Below, piece after piece: positions 51,236 through 60,293 of a stretch of 64,000 bases of DNA. This stretch comes from Pseudosulfitobacter pseudonitzschiae. GTDB taxonomy: Bacteria; Pseudomonadota; Alphaproteobacteria; Rhodobacterales; Rhodobacteraceae. Each line of letters opens with the position of its first letter. Position 1 is the stretch's first letter. The stretch covers positions 310,001 through 374,000 of the forward strand of contig NZ_FQVP01000002.1 of NCBI RefSeq assembly GCF_900129395.1, read 5' to 3'. The notes beneath the pieces were generated by a model. It searched no databases. It was not told where the DNA came from and saw only the letters and a program-made list of their open reading frames with translations. A program made the position numbers and the translations under genes.

Positions 51236-52027
51236 TTACAGCTTGTGTGCTGCCAACCACGCGGTCCAGTCGGCGCGGCTGCCATTGAACACGTTCAGGT
51301 CAACTTTGCCGACGATCCCCGGAATGATGCCGGTCGCCGAGTATTGCCAGAACTTCCAGCTTTGGCCGGGGTAGGCTTCGGACACATTCCGCGCCGTGGC
51401 GCGCAGCCAGAAGTCGTAGCCGCGCAGGCTTCCCAATCCGTTTTCCGCGTAGAATTGCGGCGTGGTGTAGATGATGGGCCGTTGCCCGTAATAGGATTCA
51501 ACGATCCTGATCCAGCGGCGCATCTGGTCACGTACTTCGCTGGCGGGTGGGCGGACGTGGGCGCAGGTGGGCGAAAACGGGTTCCATTCCATGTCCAGAA
51601 CCGGCGGCAACATGCCCTTGGTGCGCGGCACGTTGCGGATGAACCATCGGGCCTGATCCTCGGGCGAGGTGCAGAAATAGTAGAAGTGATAGGCGCCGCG
51701 TTCGACGCCTGCGTGGCCTGCGTCGCGCCAATGGTTTTTGAACTCAGGGTCCAGCAGGTCGCCGCCTTCGGTGGCCTTGAGGAAGGCAAAGTTCACGCCG
51801 TTGCGCCGGGCGGTGTTCCAGTCGATTGACGTTTGAAACCGTGCCGCGTCAATCCCCTGCACCGGATAACGCTGTGGCGCGCGGCCACTGAAATCCACGG
51901 GATGCGCGTCCGAGAAGTTGGGGGCAAAAATCACACCGGCGGGCGCGGGCGGGGCGCTGGATCTGGGTGCGCCGCAGGCGGCCAGCGCCAGCAGGGAAAG
52001 CAAGGCAAGACGACGGGTCAGGAACAT
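51236..52027 (-). CDS. GH25-family lysozyme-like lipoprotein
   Basis: A 263-residue protein with a lipobox: LLALAAC with Cys18 as the predicted lipidated residue. The glycosidase fold shows the catalytic region QGIDAARFQTSIDW, FLKATEG and the acidic LDMEWNPF, the arrangement of glycoside hydrolase family 25 muramidases. It may trim peptidoglycan at the envelope. It is convergent with the GcvT-fusion gene and follows the flavin oxidase gene by 18 bp. Confidence 0.87.
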   Translation of the reverse strand: MFLTRRLALLSLLALAACGAPRSSAPPAPAGVIFAPNFSDAHPVDFSGRAPQRYPVQGIDAARFQTSIDWNTARRNGVNFAFLKATEGGDLLDPEFKNHWRDAGHAGVERGAYHFYYFCTSPEDQARWFIRNVPRTKGMLPPVLDMEWNPFSPTCAHVRPPASEVRDQMRRWIRIVESYYGQRPIIYTTPQFYAENGLGSLRGYDFWLRATARNVSEAYPGQSWKFWQYSATGIIPGIVGKVDLNVFNGSRADWTAWLAAHKL

Positions 52028-52045
52028 GGGCGGTCCTTTGACAGG

Positions 52046-53110
52046 TTACGGGTTAAAACGGGCAGGGGACAGGGATGCGACCGTGGCGACATCGATCTCG
52101 GGCGTGCGCCCGGTGACCAGATCGGCCAGCAGTTGCGAGGCAGCGGGGGCGGTCTGAAAGCCATAACCGCCTTGACCCGCGCACCAGACAAAGGCGGGAT
52201 TTGTCGCATCACGGCCCAGCACCAAGGTGCGGTCGGGGGCAAAGCTGCGCAGGCCGGCCCATGATGCCTCAAGCCGGGTGACCTCGGTCGTGACGTGCTG
52301 GCTGTAGCGGTCCAGCCCCTCGGCCAGCACCATGTCGTCGGGCCATGCGTCGTGGGGCGTGGTGGCGTGTTCCTCGGCGGGCGAGACCAGCAGCGATCCC
52401 GCGTCGGGCTTGGCGTACCATGTTTCGTTGACGCCAAAGAAGATCGGCCAGCCGCTGATGTCATGCCCGCCCGGTGCGGGAATGCGCGCCATCGAGCGGC
52501 GGAAGGGGGTGATGCCGACGGGGGGCACACCCGCCATCTCGGCCAGTTGGTCCGCCCAAGCACCGGCGGCATTCACCAGCGTTGGTGCCTGATGCTCCTG
52601 TCCGCCTGCGGTGACAGTCCAAAGACCCTCGGCAAAGCGGACCTGGGTCACGGACGCTTTGGTCAACACCTGTCCGCCATTGCTGCGCACCTGTCGGGCA
52701 AAATCCTGGATCATCCGGTCGGTGTCGATGTCATAGGCTTCGAGGTGATAGGCCGCGCGGGTGATACTGTCATTCAGGACCGGGACAATGGCGCGGGCCT
52801 CTTCCACCGAAATCTCGGGGCATTTGAGCGTGGCTGCGTCCGCGTCAAACCCCTCATCCTCGCCTGCGCGCCCCACCAGCATAAAGCCGCGCGGGCTCAG
52901 GTAGGGCTGGTGATAGGCGTCGCTGGCATGGTTCAGGGCAATGACAGACGGCAGCCCGTAGTTCTTTTCGAACAGCGCCGCCGAACGGCCCGAAGCATGA
53001 TAGCCAAGCGCGTCTTCCGCCTCGAGCACGGTCACTCTGCCATGCGCCGACAGACGTGCCGCCGCAGAGATGCCGGCGATGCCTCCGCCGATGACGACAA
53101 AGTCGTTCAT
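52046..53110 (-). CDS. DadA-like FAD-dependent amine/amino-acid oxidoreductase
   Basis: A 354-residue DAO-family flavoprotein. VVIGGGIAGISAAARL is the dinucleotide-binding fold, ASGRSAALF follows it, and a C-terminal GQGGYGFQTAPAAS closes the FAD site. It oxidises a small amine or amino acid. The ORF extends to 53281, but those residues shadow the aldo/keto reductase gene; the start at 53110 overlaps that gene's stop by four bases. It may be co-transcribed with the reductase and GH25 genes. Substrate unknown. Confidence 0.84.
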   Translation of the reverse strand: MNDFVVIGGGIAGISAAARLSAHGRVTVLEAEDALGYHASGRSAALFEKNYGLPSVIALNHASDAYHQPYLSPRGFMLVGRAGEDEGFDADAATLKCPEISVEEARAIVPVLNDSITRAAYHLEAYDIDTDRMIQDFARQVRSNGGQVLTKASVTQVRFAEGLWTVTAGGQEHQAPTLVNAAGAWADQLAEMAGVPPVGITPFRRSMARIPAPGGHDISGWPIFFGVNETWYAKPDAGSLLVSPAEEHATTPHDAWPDDMVLAEGLDRYSQHVTTEVTRLEASWAGLRSFAPDRTLVLGRDATNPAFVWCAGQGGYGFQTAPAASQLLADLVTGRTPEIDVATVASLSPARFNP

Positions 53111-54039
53111 CGGTCGTCCAGGCGGTCGGTGGCGGGGGGCGGTGTGTGCGACAGGGCGGTGATGCGGTCGTAGAGCGCGGCGTCCATGTCGAACCCTTCG
53201 GCGGCCAGCGACGGCTGCAACTGATCCACGCTGCGCGCCGAGATGATCGGTCGTGGACGGGCAGGGTGGGCCGCGGCCCATGCCACGGCCAGCGTGGCGG
53301 GGGACACGTTCATGTCGGCAGCCAGTTCTGCCAGGTCGGCGGCGGTCTGGTGCATCCAGTGCTGACCATAGCGCTTGGCATAGCGGTCGTCCGTGCTGAG
53401 CCTGCCAGTGCCACCGGCGGCGTATTTGCCAGTCAGCAATCCGCCACCCAACGGTGAATAGGGCACCACGTCGATGTGTTGATCGATGCTCATCGGGATG
53501 ATCTCGACCTCGGCCTGACGTTTGACCAGATTGTACATGGGCTGGATCACGTCGATGCGCGTTTCGAACCGGGCGGCGATGGCCTGGGCCTTCATCACCT
53601 GCCAGGCGGCAAAGTTCGACACGCCGATATAGCGGATTGCCCCCTGCGCTTGCAGATGGGCCAGCGTGTCGACGGTCTCTTCCAGCGGCGTGTCGGGGTC
53701 AAAGCGGTGGATGTACAGCAGATCGACCATGTCCAGTTGCAGACGTTTGCGCGACACGTCAAACTGTTCCAGAATGTTGATCCGGCTGGCCCCGCCCGCA
53801 TAGGCGACCTTGGTGGCGATCAGCAGGCTGTCGCGGTCGGGTTTGATCATGTCCGCCAGCAATGTTTCGGACTGACCGTCCGTGTACAGATAGGCCGTGT
53901 CGAAATGGCTGATGCCCGCATTGCGGCAGGCATCAAACATGGCACGCGACGCGGCGGCGTCGGCGGTGCCGCCGAACTGCATCGCGCCAAAGGTCAGGCG
54001 GCTGGCGGGGGTGCCATCGGGGGATGTAAGCTGTGTCAT
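53107..54039 (-). CDS. Aldo/keto reductase
   Basis: A 310-residue NADPH-dependent AKR. FDTAYLYTDG, IATKVAYAG and LLYIHRFDP carry the Asp, Tyr, Lys and His of the catalytic tetrad. GVSNFAAWQVMKA is a conserved barrel loop. Its stop overlaps the flavin oxidase start. Substrate unknown. It follows the broken GST gene by 52 bp. Confidence 0.87.
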   Translation of the reverse strand: MTQLTSPDGTPASRLTFGAMQFGGTADAAASRAMFDACRNAGISHFDTAYLYTDGQSETLLADMIKPDRDSLLIATKVAYAGGASRINILEQFDVSRKRLQLDMVDLLYIHRFDPDTPLEETVDTLAHLQAQGAIRYIGVSNFAAWQVMKAQAIAARFETRIDVIQPMYNLVKRQAEVEIIPMSIDQHIDVVPYSPLGGGLLTGKYAAGGTGRLSTDDRYAKRYGQHWMHQTAADLAELAADMNVSPATLAVAWAAAHPARPRPIISARSVDQLQPSLAAEGFDMDAALYDRITALSHTPPPATDRLDDR

Positions 54040-54091
54040 AGGCCGAGGGTGGCACGACCACGACAGCGGTGCAATGGTGGGCTGGCCCCCT

Positions 54092-54708
54092 TTAATCGGC
54101 CCCTTGCGCGGTCGCCCGCTGATAGGCGGGGCGTGCGTGGATGCGTTCGACGAAATCGGCCAGTCGCGGGAAATCCTTGGCGCGGCCCTGCATCATCGCG
54201 ATCTCTGCGGGAAAGCTCAGCATGATGTCGGCAGCCGACAGATCGTCCAGCACGAAATGTCCCGACGGGCGCAGCACGTCGTTCATATAGCCAAAGTGCG
54301 AATTCAGCTGTTCGTTGATGCGCGGGTGCAGCGGTGCAGCGGTGCACCGGCTTCGCCCAGACGCCCGACATAGAGGTTCAACAGGATCGGCGCCATGGCC
54401 GAACCTTCGGCAAAGTGCATCAGCTCAAGGTGTTGGATATAGGCGGGATCATCGCGCGCGGGCACCATGTGCGGCGCATGTTTGGCGCAGATCACTTCGA
54501 CGATCGCGGCACTTTCGGTGATCAGACGGCCATCCATCTCGATCATGGGGGATTTGCCCAAGGGATGAATCGCGGTCAGTTCAGGCGGTGCGAGGTTGGT
54601 TTTCGCGTCGCGTTTGTAATGTTTGACGGTGTATTCCGTGCCTGCCTCTTCGAGCAGCCACAAAATACGATGAGAGCGGGACCGGTTGAGGTGGTGCAAT
54701 GTAATCAT
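54092..54708 (-). pseudogene. Glutathione S-transferase, frameshifted by an 8-bp tandem duplication
   Basis: The N-terminal thioredoxin-like domain (ITLHHLNRSRSHRILWLLEEAG, KSPMIEMDGRLITESAAIVE) is in frame from 54708 to 54304, then the frame is lost. The C-terminal all-alpha domain (VLRPSGHFVLDDLSAADIMLS) continues in another frame to 54092. At 54326-54341 the plus-strand unit GTGCAGCG occurs twice in tandem. Removing one copy restores a single 202-residue GST reading GAPLHPRINEQLNSHFG across the junction. Either the gene is recently inactivated, or the duplication is an assembly error. The gene otherwise looks intact, without other stops. Confidence 0.8.
54326..54341. repeat. 8-bp tandem duplication inside the GST gene
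   Basis: GTGCAGCG at 54326-54333 and again at 54334-54341, followed by a partial third copy GTGCA. An extra 8 bp shifts the GST frame. Confidence 0.85.
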
Positions 54709-54765
54709 GCGTGCACGTTCGCATGGCGACGCGCGGTTGGAAACCGGTTTTGCATCCCCGTGACG

Positions 54766-55320
54766 TCAGGGGAGGTTTTGTGTGCAAAGCGCGGGATCAA
54801 ACCCGTCGCGCAGCCAGCCGCCGCTTTTGGCCACGAACGCGCTGTCGGTCACCGTGACATAGCTAAAGCCGTTCTGCGGGCTGTGACTGAAATAGATGTT
54901 GTCGCCGGTCTGGGCCGATCCGATCACCTGCGTTGCAGTGCTGGTGCCTGCATGAAGGCGTATCTGGCCACCGGTCCAGCCGACGCAGCCCGAGGGGAAC
55001 TCGTCCAGCACAGGCTGAACGGTCAGTTGCCGGCGTAGAGCCAGGTCCTCCAGTTCAATGCGGCGCGACGTGGTGTCTACCTTGCAGCCCACCTCCTTCT
55101 CTATCGCCTTTACCCGTGCCACGATTCGGCTTTGTTCCGGGGTCAAGGTGACCGTTTTGCCGGTACAGTCCGCATTGTCGAACAATGCCTGTCCCAGGTT
55201 CGAGCCGAAACAATAGCCTGCCTGGTTCATCGTCTGGTTGCGGCTGAACCACAGGTCGGCACAAGGATCGGCAAGGGCGGGGCCGCTGAAAAGCGCAAGG
55301 CACAAGGTTAGTCTTATCAT
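54766..55320 (-). CDS. Exported DUF4453/YARHG-like protein
   Basis: A 184-residue protein with a signal peptide (MIRLTLCLALFSGPALA). The mature N-terminus CADLWFSRNQTMNQAGYCFGSNLGQALFDNADC resembles the YARHG/DUF4453 region found in Rhodobacterales envelope proteins. The C-terminal half contains an SH3-like stretch (GGQIRLHAGTSTATQVIGSAQTGD). Several Cys residues suggest disulfides. Function unknown. It is the next gene after the GST pseudogene on the same strand and is divergent from the small exported protein gene. Confidence 0.75.
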   Translation of the reverse strand: MIRLTLCLALFSGPALADPCADLWFSRNQTMNQAGYCFGSNLGQALFDNADCTGKTVTLTPEQSRIVARVKAIEKEVGCKVDTTSRRIELEDLALRRQLTVQPVLDEFPSGCVGWTGGQIRLHAGTSTATQVIGSAQTGDNIYFSHSPQNGFSYVTVTDSAFVAKSGGWLRDGFDPALCTQNLP

Positions 55321-55431
55321 GCGCCCAGACTAGCGGGAGTACGCGCAGCAGCACCAGCGGTTTTGCGCAAAGGGTTGGCAGCACAGGTGCCGCTGTTTAT
55401 CAAACTGCGTTCGCGCCCCAAAGGAACCACC

Positions 55432-55752
55432 ATGAAACGCCTGTTCGCCACAGTCTCCTGCCTTGTCCTGGCTGCACCGGCACCGGCACAGGTGCAGCCT
55501 GACAGCTGGAACGCCGAGAAATGCAGCCGTTATTCGGTGGCATGGGCGCAGATGACCGCCGGTGACATGCGCGGTATCAGCACGCAGTTCCTGAAGGATC
55601 ACGCGGCCTTTCTGGCCTCGGGGTGTTTACAGGGCCGGGTCTGTCCGGTCAGCGAGGCGGAATACCGGCTGGCGGACACGCTGGCGCTGATGGCCGTGGC
55701 CGAGGGCATGGCCGGATCGTTCCTGCCGTTTTCCTGCGCGGAGTCGGAATGA
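55432..55752 (+). CDS. Small exported protein of unknown function
   Basis: A 106-residue protein with a signal peptide (MKRLFATVSCLVLAAPAPAQ). The mature part has three Cys residues (EKCSRYSVAW, ASGCLQGRVC) and resembles no family I can name. AAGGAACCACC precedes the ATG at 55432; the ORF to 55363 only adds residues before the signal. Its stop overlaps the ATG of the next reading frame (ATGA at 55749-55752), which is a sign of translational coupling. Confidence 0.65.
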   Translation: MKRLFATVSCLVLAAPAPAQVQPDSWNAEKCSRYSVAWAQMTAGDMRGISTQFLKDHAAFLASGCLQGRVCPVSEAEYRLADTLALMAVAEGMAGSFLPFSCAESE

Positions 55753-55971
55753 AATGGCTGGCGCTGATCGCGGCACTGTGTCTGGGCGCTGCAGGGCCAC
55801 CGCGTGCTGGTCTTTGCGACGCTGACCCAGGCCACCAAACGCCAGTACGGTTCGCCCGGAAACCTGACGCGCGCAGCGTTTTTGAAGGGATGGCCCGATT
55901 TGGCCCCGATTTGGCAAAGACGCTGCCCGAAGAATGAGCGTCCAAAAGGACCGGGAAAAAGCGCACAGTGA
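55749..55971 (+). pseudogene. Small exported ORF, probably frameshifted
   Basis: An ATG overlapping the upstream stop opens a frame starting MKWLALIAALCLGAAG, a signal peptide, which continues to a stop at 55937. From about 55795, however, codon usage moves to the +1 frame: over the next 38 codons, third positions are G/C in 30 for the +1 frame against 20 for the original. The +1 frame reads on to 55971 (RVLVFATLTQATKRQYGS). Removing one G of the GGG at 55794-55796 would join the signal to this sequence. Either a small gene was damaged or the sequence has a base error. No family recognised. Confidence 0.45.
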
Positions 55972-55979
55972 AAACTGTA

Positions 55980-55993
55980 AACACTATAGTGTT
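55980..55993. promoter_or_regulatory. Perfect palindrome in the gap before bluB
   Basis: AACACTATAGTGTT is a perfect 14-bp palindrome in the 151-bp gap (55972-56122) between convergent ends. No start codon lies next to it on either strand, so the target, if it is an operator, is unclear. The rest of the gap shows no gene. Confidence 0.4.
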
Positions 55994-56122
55994 ACGCATA
56001 TAGGCACATCGCCCCGCCCACGCTGCTGGGGCGACGCAATCCCTCTATCCGCTCCTGCATGATCGCACGTCGACCGCGATGAACGCGGCGCAAGGCCGTG
56101 AGCGCGTTGGACCCGGATGCCT

Positions 56123-57109
<987 letters not shown>

Positions 57110-57119
57110 TCAGCGCCGC

Positions 57120-58193
57120 TTATTGCGGGATGTCGCCTTCGATGCCTTCGACATAGAAGTTCATGCCAGCCAGCGTGCCGTCATCGGCGGTCTCGCCCTC
57201 GGCCAGCCAATCGCTGCCGTCCTGCTTTTTCAGCGGGCCGGTGAAGGGATGGTATTCACCCGATGCGATTTTGTCCTTCATCTCCAGCGCTTCGGCTTTG
57301 ACTTCGGCGGGCACTGCGTCGGAAATTTCGCCGATGCCAACCATGCCCGGGCCAATACCGTCCCATGTGTCTGTCGACGTCCATGTGCCGTCCATCACGG
57401 CTTTGGTGCGGGCGATGTAATAGGGCGCCCAGTTGTCGATGATCGAGGACACGCGCGGCATCGGGGCGTATTGCGCCATGTCGGATGCCTGACCAAAGGT
57501 GATCACGTTGCCAGCCTTTTGCGCGGCGGCCTGCGGCGCGGTCGAATCGGTGTGTTGCAGGATCACGTCGGCACCCTGTTCGATCAGAACCTTGGCGGCG
57601 TCGGCCTCTTTCGCGGGGTCAAACCAGGTGTAGGCCCAGATGATCTTGAACTGCACATCGGGGTTGACCTTTTTGGCGTGGATATAGGCCGAGTTGATGC
57701 CACGGATGACTTCGGGGATCGGGAAGGACCCGATATAGCCGATGATGTTCGATTTGGTCATCGAACCCGCGATGTGCCCCTGAATGGCACGGCCTTCGTA
57801 GAAGCGGGCCGAATAGGTCGACACGTTGTCAGCGCGCTTGTAGCCGGTGGCGTGTTCGAATTTCACGTTCGGGAATTTGGCCGCAACGTTGATGGTCGGG
57901 TCCATGTAGCCGAACGAGGTGGTAAAGATCAGATCGGCACCGTCCAGCGCCATCTGTGTCATTACGCGTTCACTGTCAGGACCTTCGGCCACGCTTTCCA
58001 CGTAGACGGTTTCGACCTTGTCGCCGAATTCTTCTTCTACGGCCAGACGGCCCTGGTTGTGCTCGTAGGTCCAGCCGCCGTCGCCGACGGGGCCAACAAA
58101 GACAAAACCGACCTTGGTCTTGTCCTGGGCAAAGGCGCCCGTGGCAAGGCCCAGCGTCAGTGCCGCCGTGGCCATCAGTTTGGTGAAGGTCAT
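57120..58193 (-). CDS. BMP-family nucleoside/purine ABC transporter substrate-binding protein
   Basis: A 357-residue binding protein with a signal peptide (MTFTKLMATAALTLGLATGAFAQ). The mature N-terminus KVGFVFVGPVGDGGWTYEHNQGR is the BMP/PnrA signature for nucleoside or purine binding. It collects purines for the permeases upstream. The start at 58193 gives the signal; the 58235 ORF start is 14 residues further out and lies within the permease gene. It is the last gene of xdhB-xdhC-ATPase-permease-permease-BMP. Confidence 0.88.
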   Translation of the reverse strand: MTFTKLMATAALTLGLATGAFAQDKTKVGFVFVGPVGDGGWTYEHNQGRLAVEEEFGDKVETVYVESVAEGPDSERVMTQMALDGADLIFTTSFGYMDPTINVAAKFPNVKFEHATGYKRADNVSTYSARFYEGRAIQGHIAGSMTKSNIIGYIGSFPIPEVIRGINSAYIHAKKVNPDVQFKIIWAYTWFDPAKEADAAKVLIEQGADVILQHTDSTAPQAAAQKAGNVITFGQASDMAQYAPMPRVSSIIDNWAPYYIARTKAVMDGTWTSTDTWDGIGPGMVGIGEISDAVPAEVKAEALEMKDKIASGEYHPFTGPLKKQDGSDWLAEGETADDGTLAGMNFYVEGIEGDIPQ

Positions 58194-58221
58194 GAGTGTT
58201 ATACTCCCCGGTTTATTGGCC

Positions 58222-59142
58222 TCAGTGCGAGGCATGGAAAATGCGCCCCAGAGAACCCGGTGCGCGGGATTTGTCAGCAGACAGGATTACCAGAACGATG
58301 ATCGTTACGATGTAGGGTGACATTGCCAGATACTCGACCGGTATGGCAACGCCCGCGCCTTGCAGATTCAGCTGTAGCTGGGTGATGCCGCCAAAAAGAT
58401 ATGCACCCAGCAAAACGCGCCACGGCTTCCACGAGGCAAAGACAACCAGCGCCAGAGCGATCCAGCCGACACCGGCGGTCATGCCTTCGGTCCATTGCGG
58501 CACGCGGATAAGCGAGATATAGGCCCCGCCCATGCCCGCACAGGCACCGCCAAACAGGATCGCAAGCGTACGGATGCGTTTGACCTTGTACCCCAGCGCG
58601 TGGGCGGCATCGTGGTTTTCCCCCACGGCGCGCAACACCAGACCGGCGCGGGTGAACTTCAATCCCGCCCAGACGCCCAGCACGATCAGCAGCCCGATGT
58701 AGACCATGGCATCGTGGCTGAACAGAATGCGGCCCAGCACCGGAATATCGCTGAGCGGGCCAAGGTCCAGGTCCGCCATACGCGGCGGTTTCACCCCGAC
58801 ATAGCTTTGCCCCATCAGCGCCGACAGCCCCAGCCCGAACAGCGTCAGCCCAAGGCCCGAGGCCACCTGATTGGCCAGCGCCACCTGTGTCAGGAACACG
58901 AACAACAGCGACAATACGGCTCCGCCCGCCGCCGCCCCGATGAATCCCAGCGCGGGGGAACCGGTGTTCACCGCCACGATAAAGCCCGCGATTGCCCCGA
59001 CGATCATCATGCCCTCGACCCCCAGGTTCAGAACGCCCGCGCGTTCGACCACCAGCTCGCCCGTGGCGGCCAGAAGGATCGGGGTGGCCGCACTCATCAG
59101 GGCGGCCAGCAGGAGGATCGGATTGATAACAGACAGGTCCAT
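58222..59142 (-). CDS. Nucleoside/purine ABC transporter permease
   Basis: A 306-residue polytopic protein of the BPD_transp_2 (YufQ/NupQ-like) family, with eight or more hydrophobic segments. LAATGELVVERAGVLNLGVEGMM at the N-terminus is the marker of this subfamily. Its start shares one base with the other permease stop. Confidence 0.88.
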   Translation of the reverse strand: MDLSVINPILLLAALMSAATPILLAATGELVVERAGVLNLGVEGMMIVGAIAGFIVAVNTGSPALGFIGAAAGGAVLSLLFVFLTQVALANQVASGLGLTLFGLGLSALMGQSYVGVKPPRMADLDLGPLSDIPVLGRILFSHDAMVYIGLLIVLGVWAGLKFTRAGLVLRAVGENHDAAHALGYKVKRIRTLAILFGGACAGMGGAYISLIRVPQWTEGMTAGVGWIALALVVFASWKPWRVLLGAYLFGGITQLQLNLQGAGVAIPVEYLAMSPYIVTIIVLVILSADKSRAPGSLGRIFHASH

Positions 59143-60224
59143 TACGCCACCTCTGCCGCGCCAAAGCGCAGCCTGTAATTGGTCAGCACATCCAGCGCCA
59201 ACAGGAAAAACAACAACATGCCCTGGAACACCTGGATGGCGGCGGCGGGCAGGCCAAGCTGCGACTGCGCGATGTCGCCACCGATATAGGTCAGCGCCAT
59301 CAGTGCACCGGCCAGCAGAATGCCAATGGGATGCAACCGGCCCAGAAACGCCACGATGATCGCGGTAAACCCGTAGCCCACGTTAAAGTCGATGGTGATC
59401 TGCCCTGCAGGGCCTGCCACTTCGAACATGCCGGCGAGCCCCGCCAGCATGCCCGACGCCCCCAGACAGAACAGCACCAGCCGCGCCGGGTTCACACCGC
59501 CAAACTTGGCCGCGCGGGGCGCTTCGCCCGTCACCCGAATGGCAAAGCCCAAGCGGTGCCGCGTCAGCAACACATAGGCAAAGATCACCGCAATCAGCGC
59601 GGCCAAAACGCCCCAATGCATCCCCGATCCGGCGATGATCTCGGCGTTATGGGCGGACGCATATTGTTGCAGGTTCCGCGAACCCGGAAAGCCATAGCCT
59701 TCGGGGTTTTTCAGCAACCCCAGGGACATCGACGACAAAAGCTGCTCGGCCACGTAAACCAGCATCAGGCTGACCAGAATTTCATTGGTCCCGAACTTGA
59801 CCTTCAACAGTCCCGGGATCATCGCCCACAGGAACCCGCCCAGGCCGCCACAAATGACCATCAGCGGGAAAATCCACCATGCCTCCAAGGGATAGAACGC
59901 CAGTGCCGCCGCAGCGCCGCAGATCGCACCGATGATGTATTGCCCTTCGGCCCCGATGTTCCAGATGCCCGCGCGAAACCCTAGTGCCAGCCCCATGGCG
60001 ATCAGCACCAGCGGCGCGCCTTTGACCAGCAGTTGCGGGCGGTAATAAAACGCAAACTCGCCAAACAGCGGCTGCCAGAAAATCGTCAGGATCGATTGCA
60101 GCGGGTCCTTGCCCAGCACCGCAAACAGCAGCCCGCCAAAGACCATCGTCGCCAGCACCGCCAACACCGGCGTGGCCAGCGCCATCTGCCTGCTTGGCTG
60201 TGGCCGCTTTTCAAGCCGGATCAT
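59142..60224 (-). CDS. Nucleoside/purine ABC transporter permease
   Basis: A 360-residue membrane protein of the YufP/NupP-like family. FRAGIWNIGAEGQYIIGAI and TGEAPRAAKFGGVNPARL are conserved segments, and the length is usual. It pairs with the permease downstream to form the channel. A 69-bp gap separates it from the ATPase gene and contains repeat copy c. Confidence 0.88.
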   Translation of the reverse strand: MIRLEKRPQPSRQMALATPVLAVLATMVFGGLLFAVLGKDPLQSILTIFWQPLFGEFAFYYRPQLLVKGAPLVLIAMGLALGFRAGIWNIGAEGQYIIGAICGAAAALAFYPLEAWWIFPLMVICGGLGGFLWAMIPGLLKVKFGTNEILVSLMLVYVAEQLLSSMSLGLLKNPEGYGFPGSRNLQQYASAHNAEIIAGSGMHWGVLAALIAVIFAYVLLTRHRLGFAIRVTGEAPRAAKFGGVNPARLVLFCLGASGMLAGLAGMFEVAGPAGQITIDFNVGYGFTAIIVAFLGRLHPIGILLAGALMALTYIGGDIAQSQLGLPAAAIQVFQGMLLFFLLALDVLTNYRLRFGAAEVA

Positions 60225-60237
60225 TGGCCGCCCCCAT

Positions 60238-60259
60238 CTTCATCTTGCAAGGCAAACTC
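60238..60259 (-). repeat. Intergenic repeat, copy c
   Basis: On the minus strand GAGTTT, five bases, GCAAGATGAAG, preceded by CCCTTCGGGGA. It lies inside an operon, between the ATPase stop and the permease start. Compare 1601-1622 and 48555-48576. Confidence 0.6.
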
Positions 60260-60293
60260 TCCCCGAAGGGCCGACTTGCCACATCTCAAAAGC

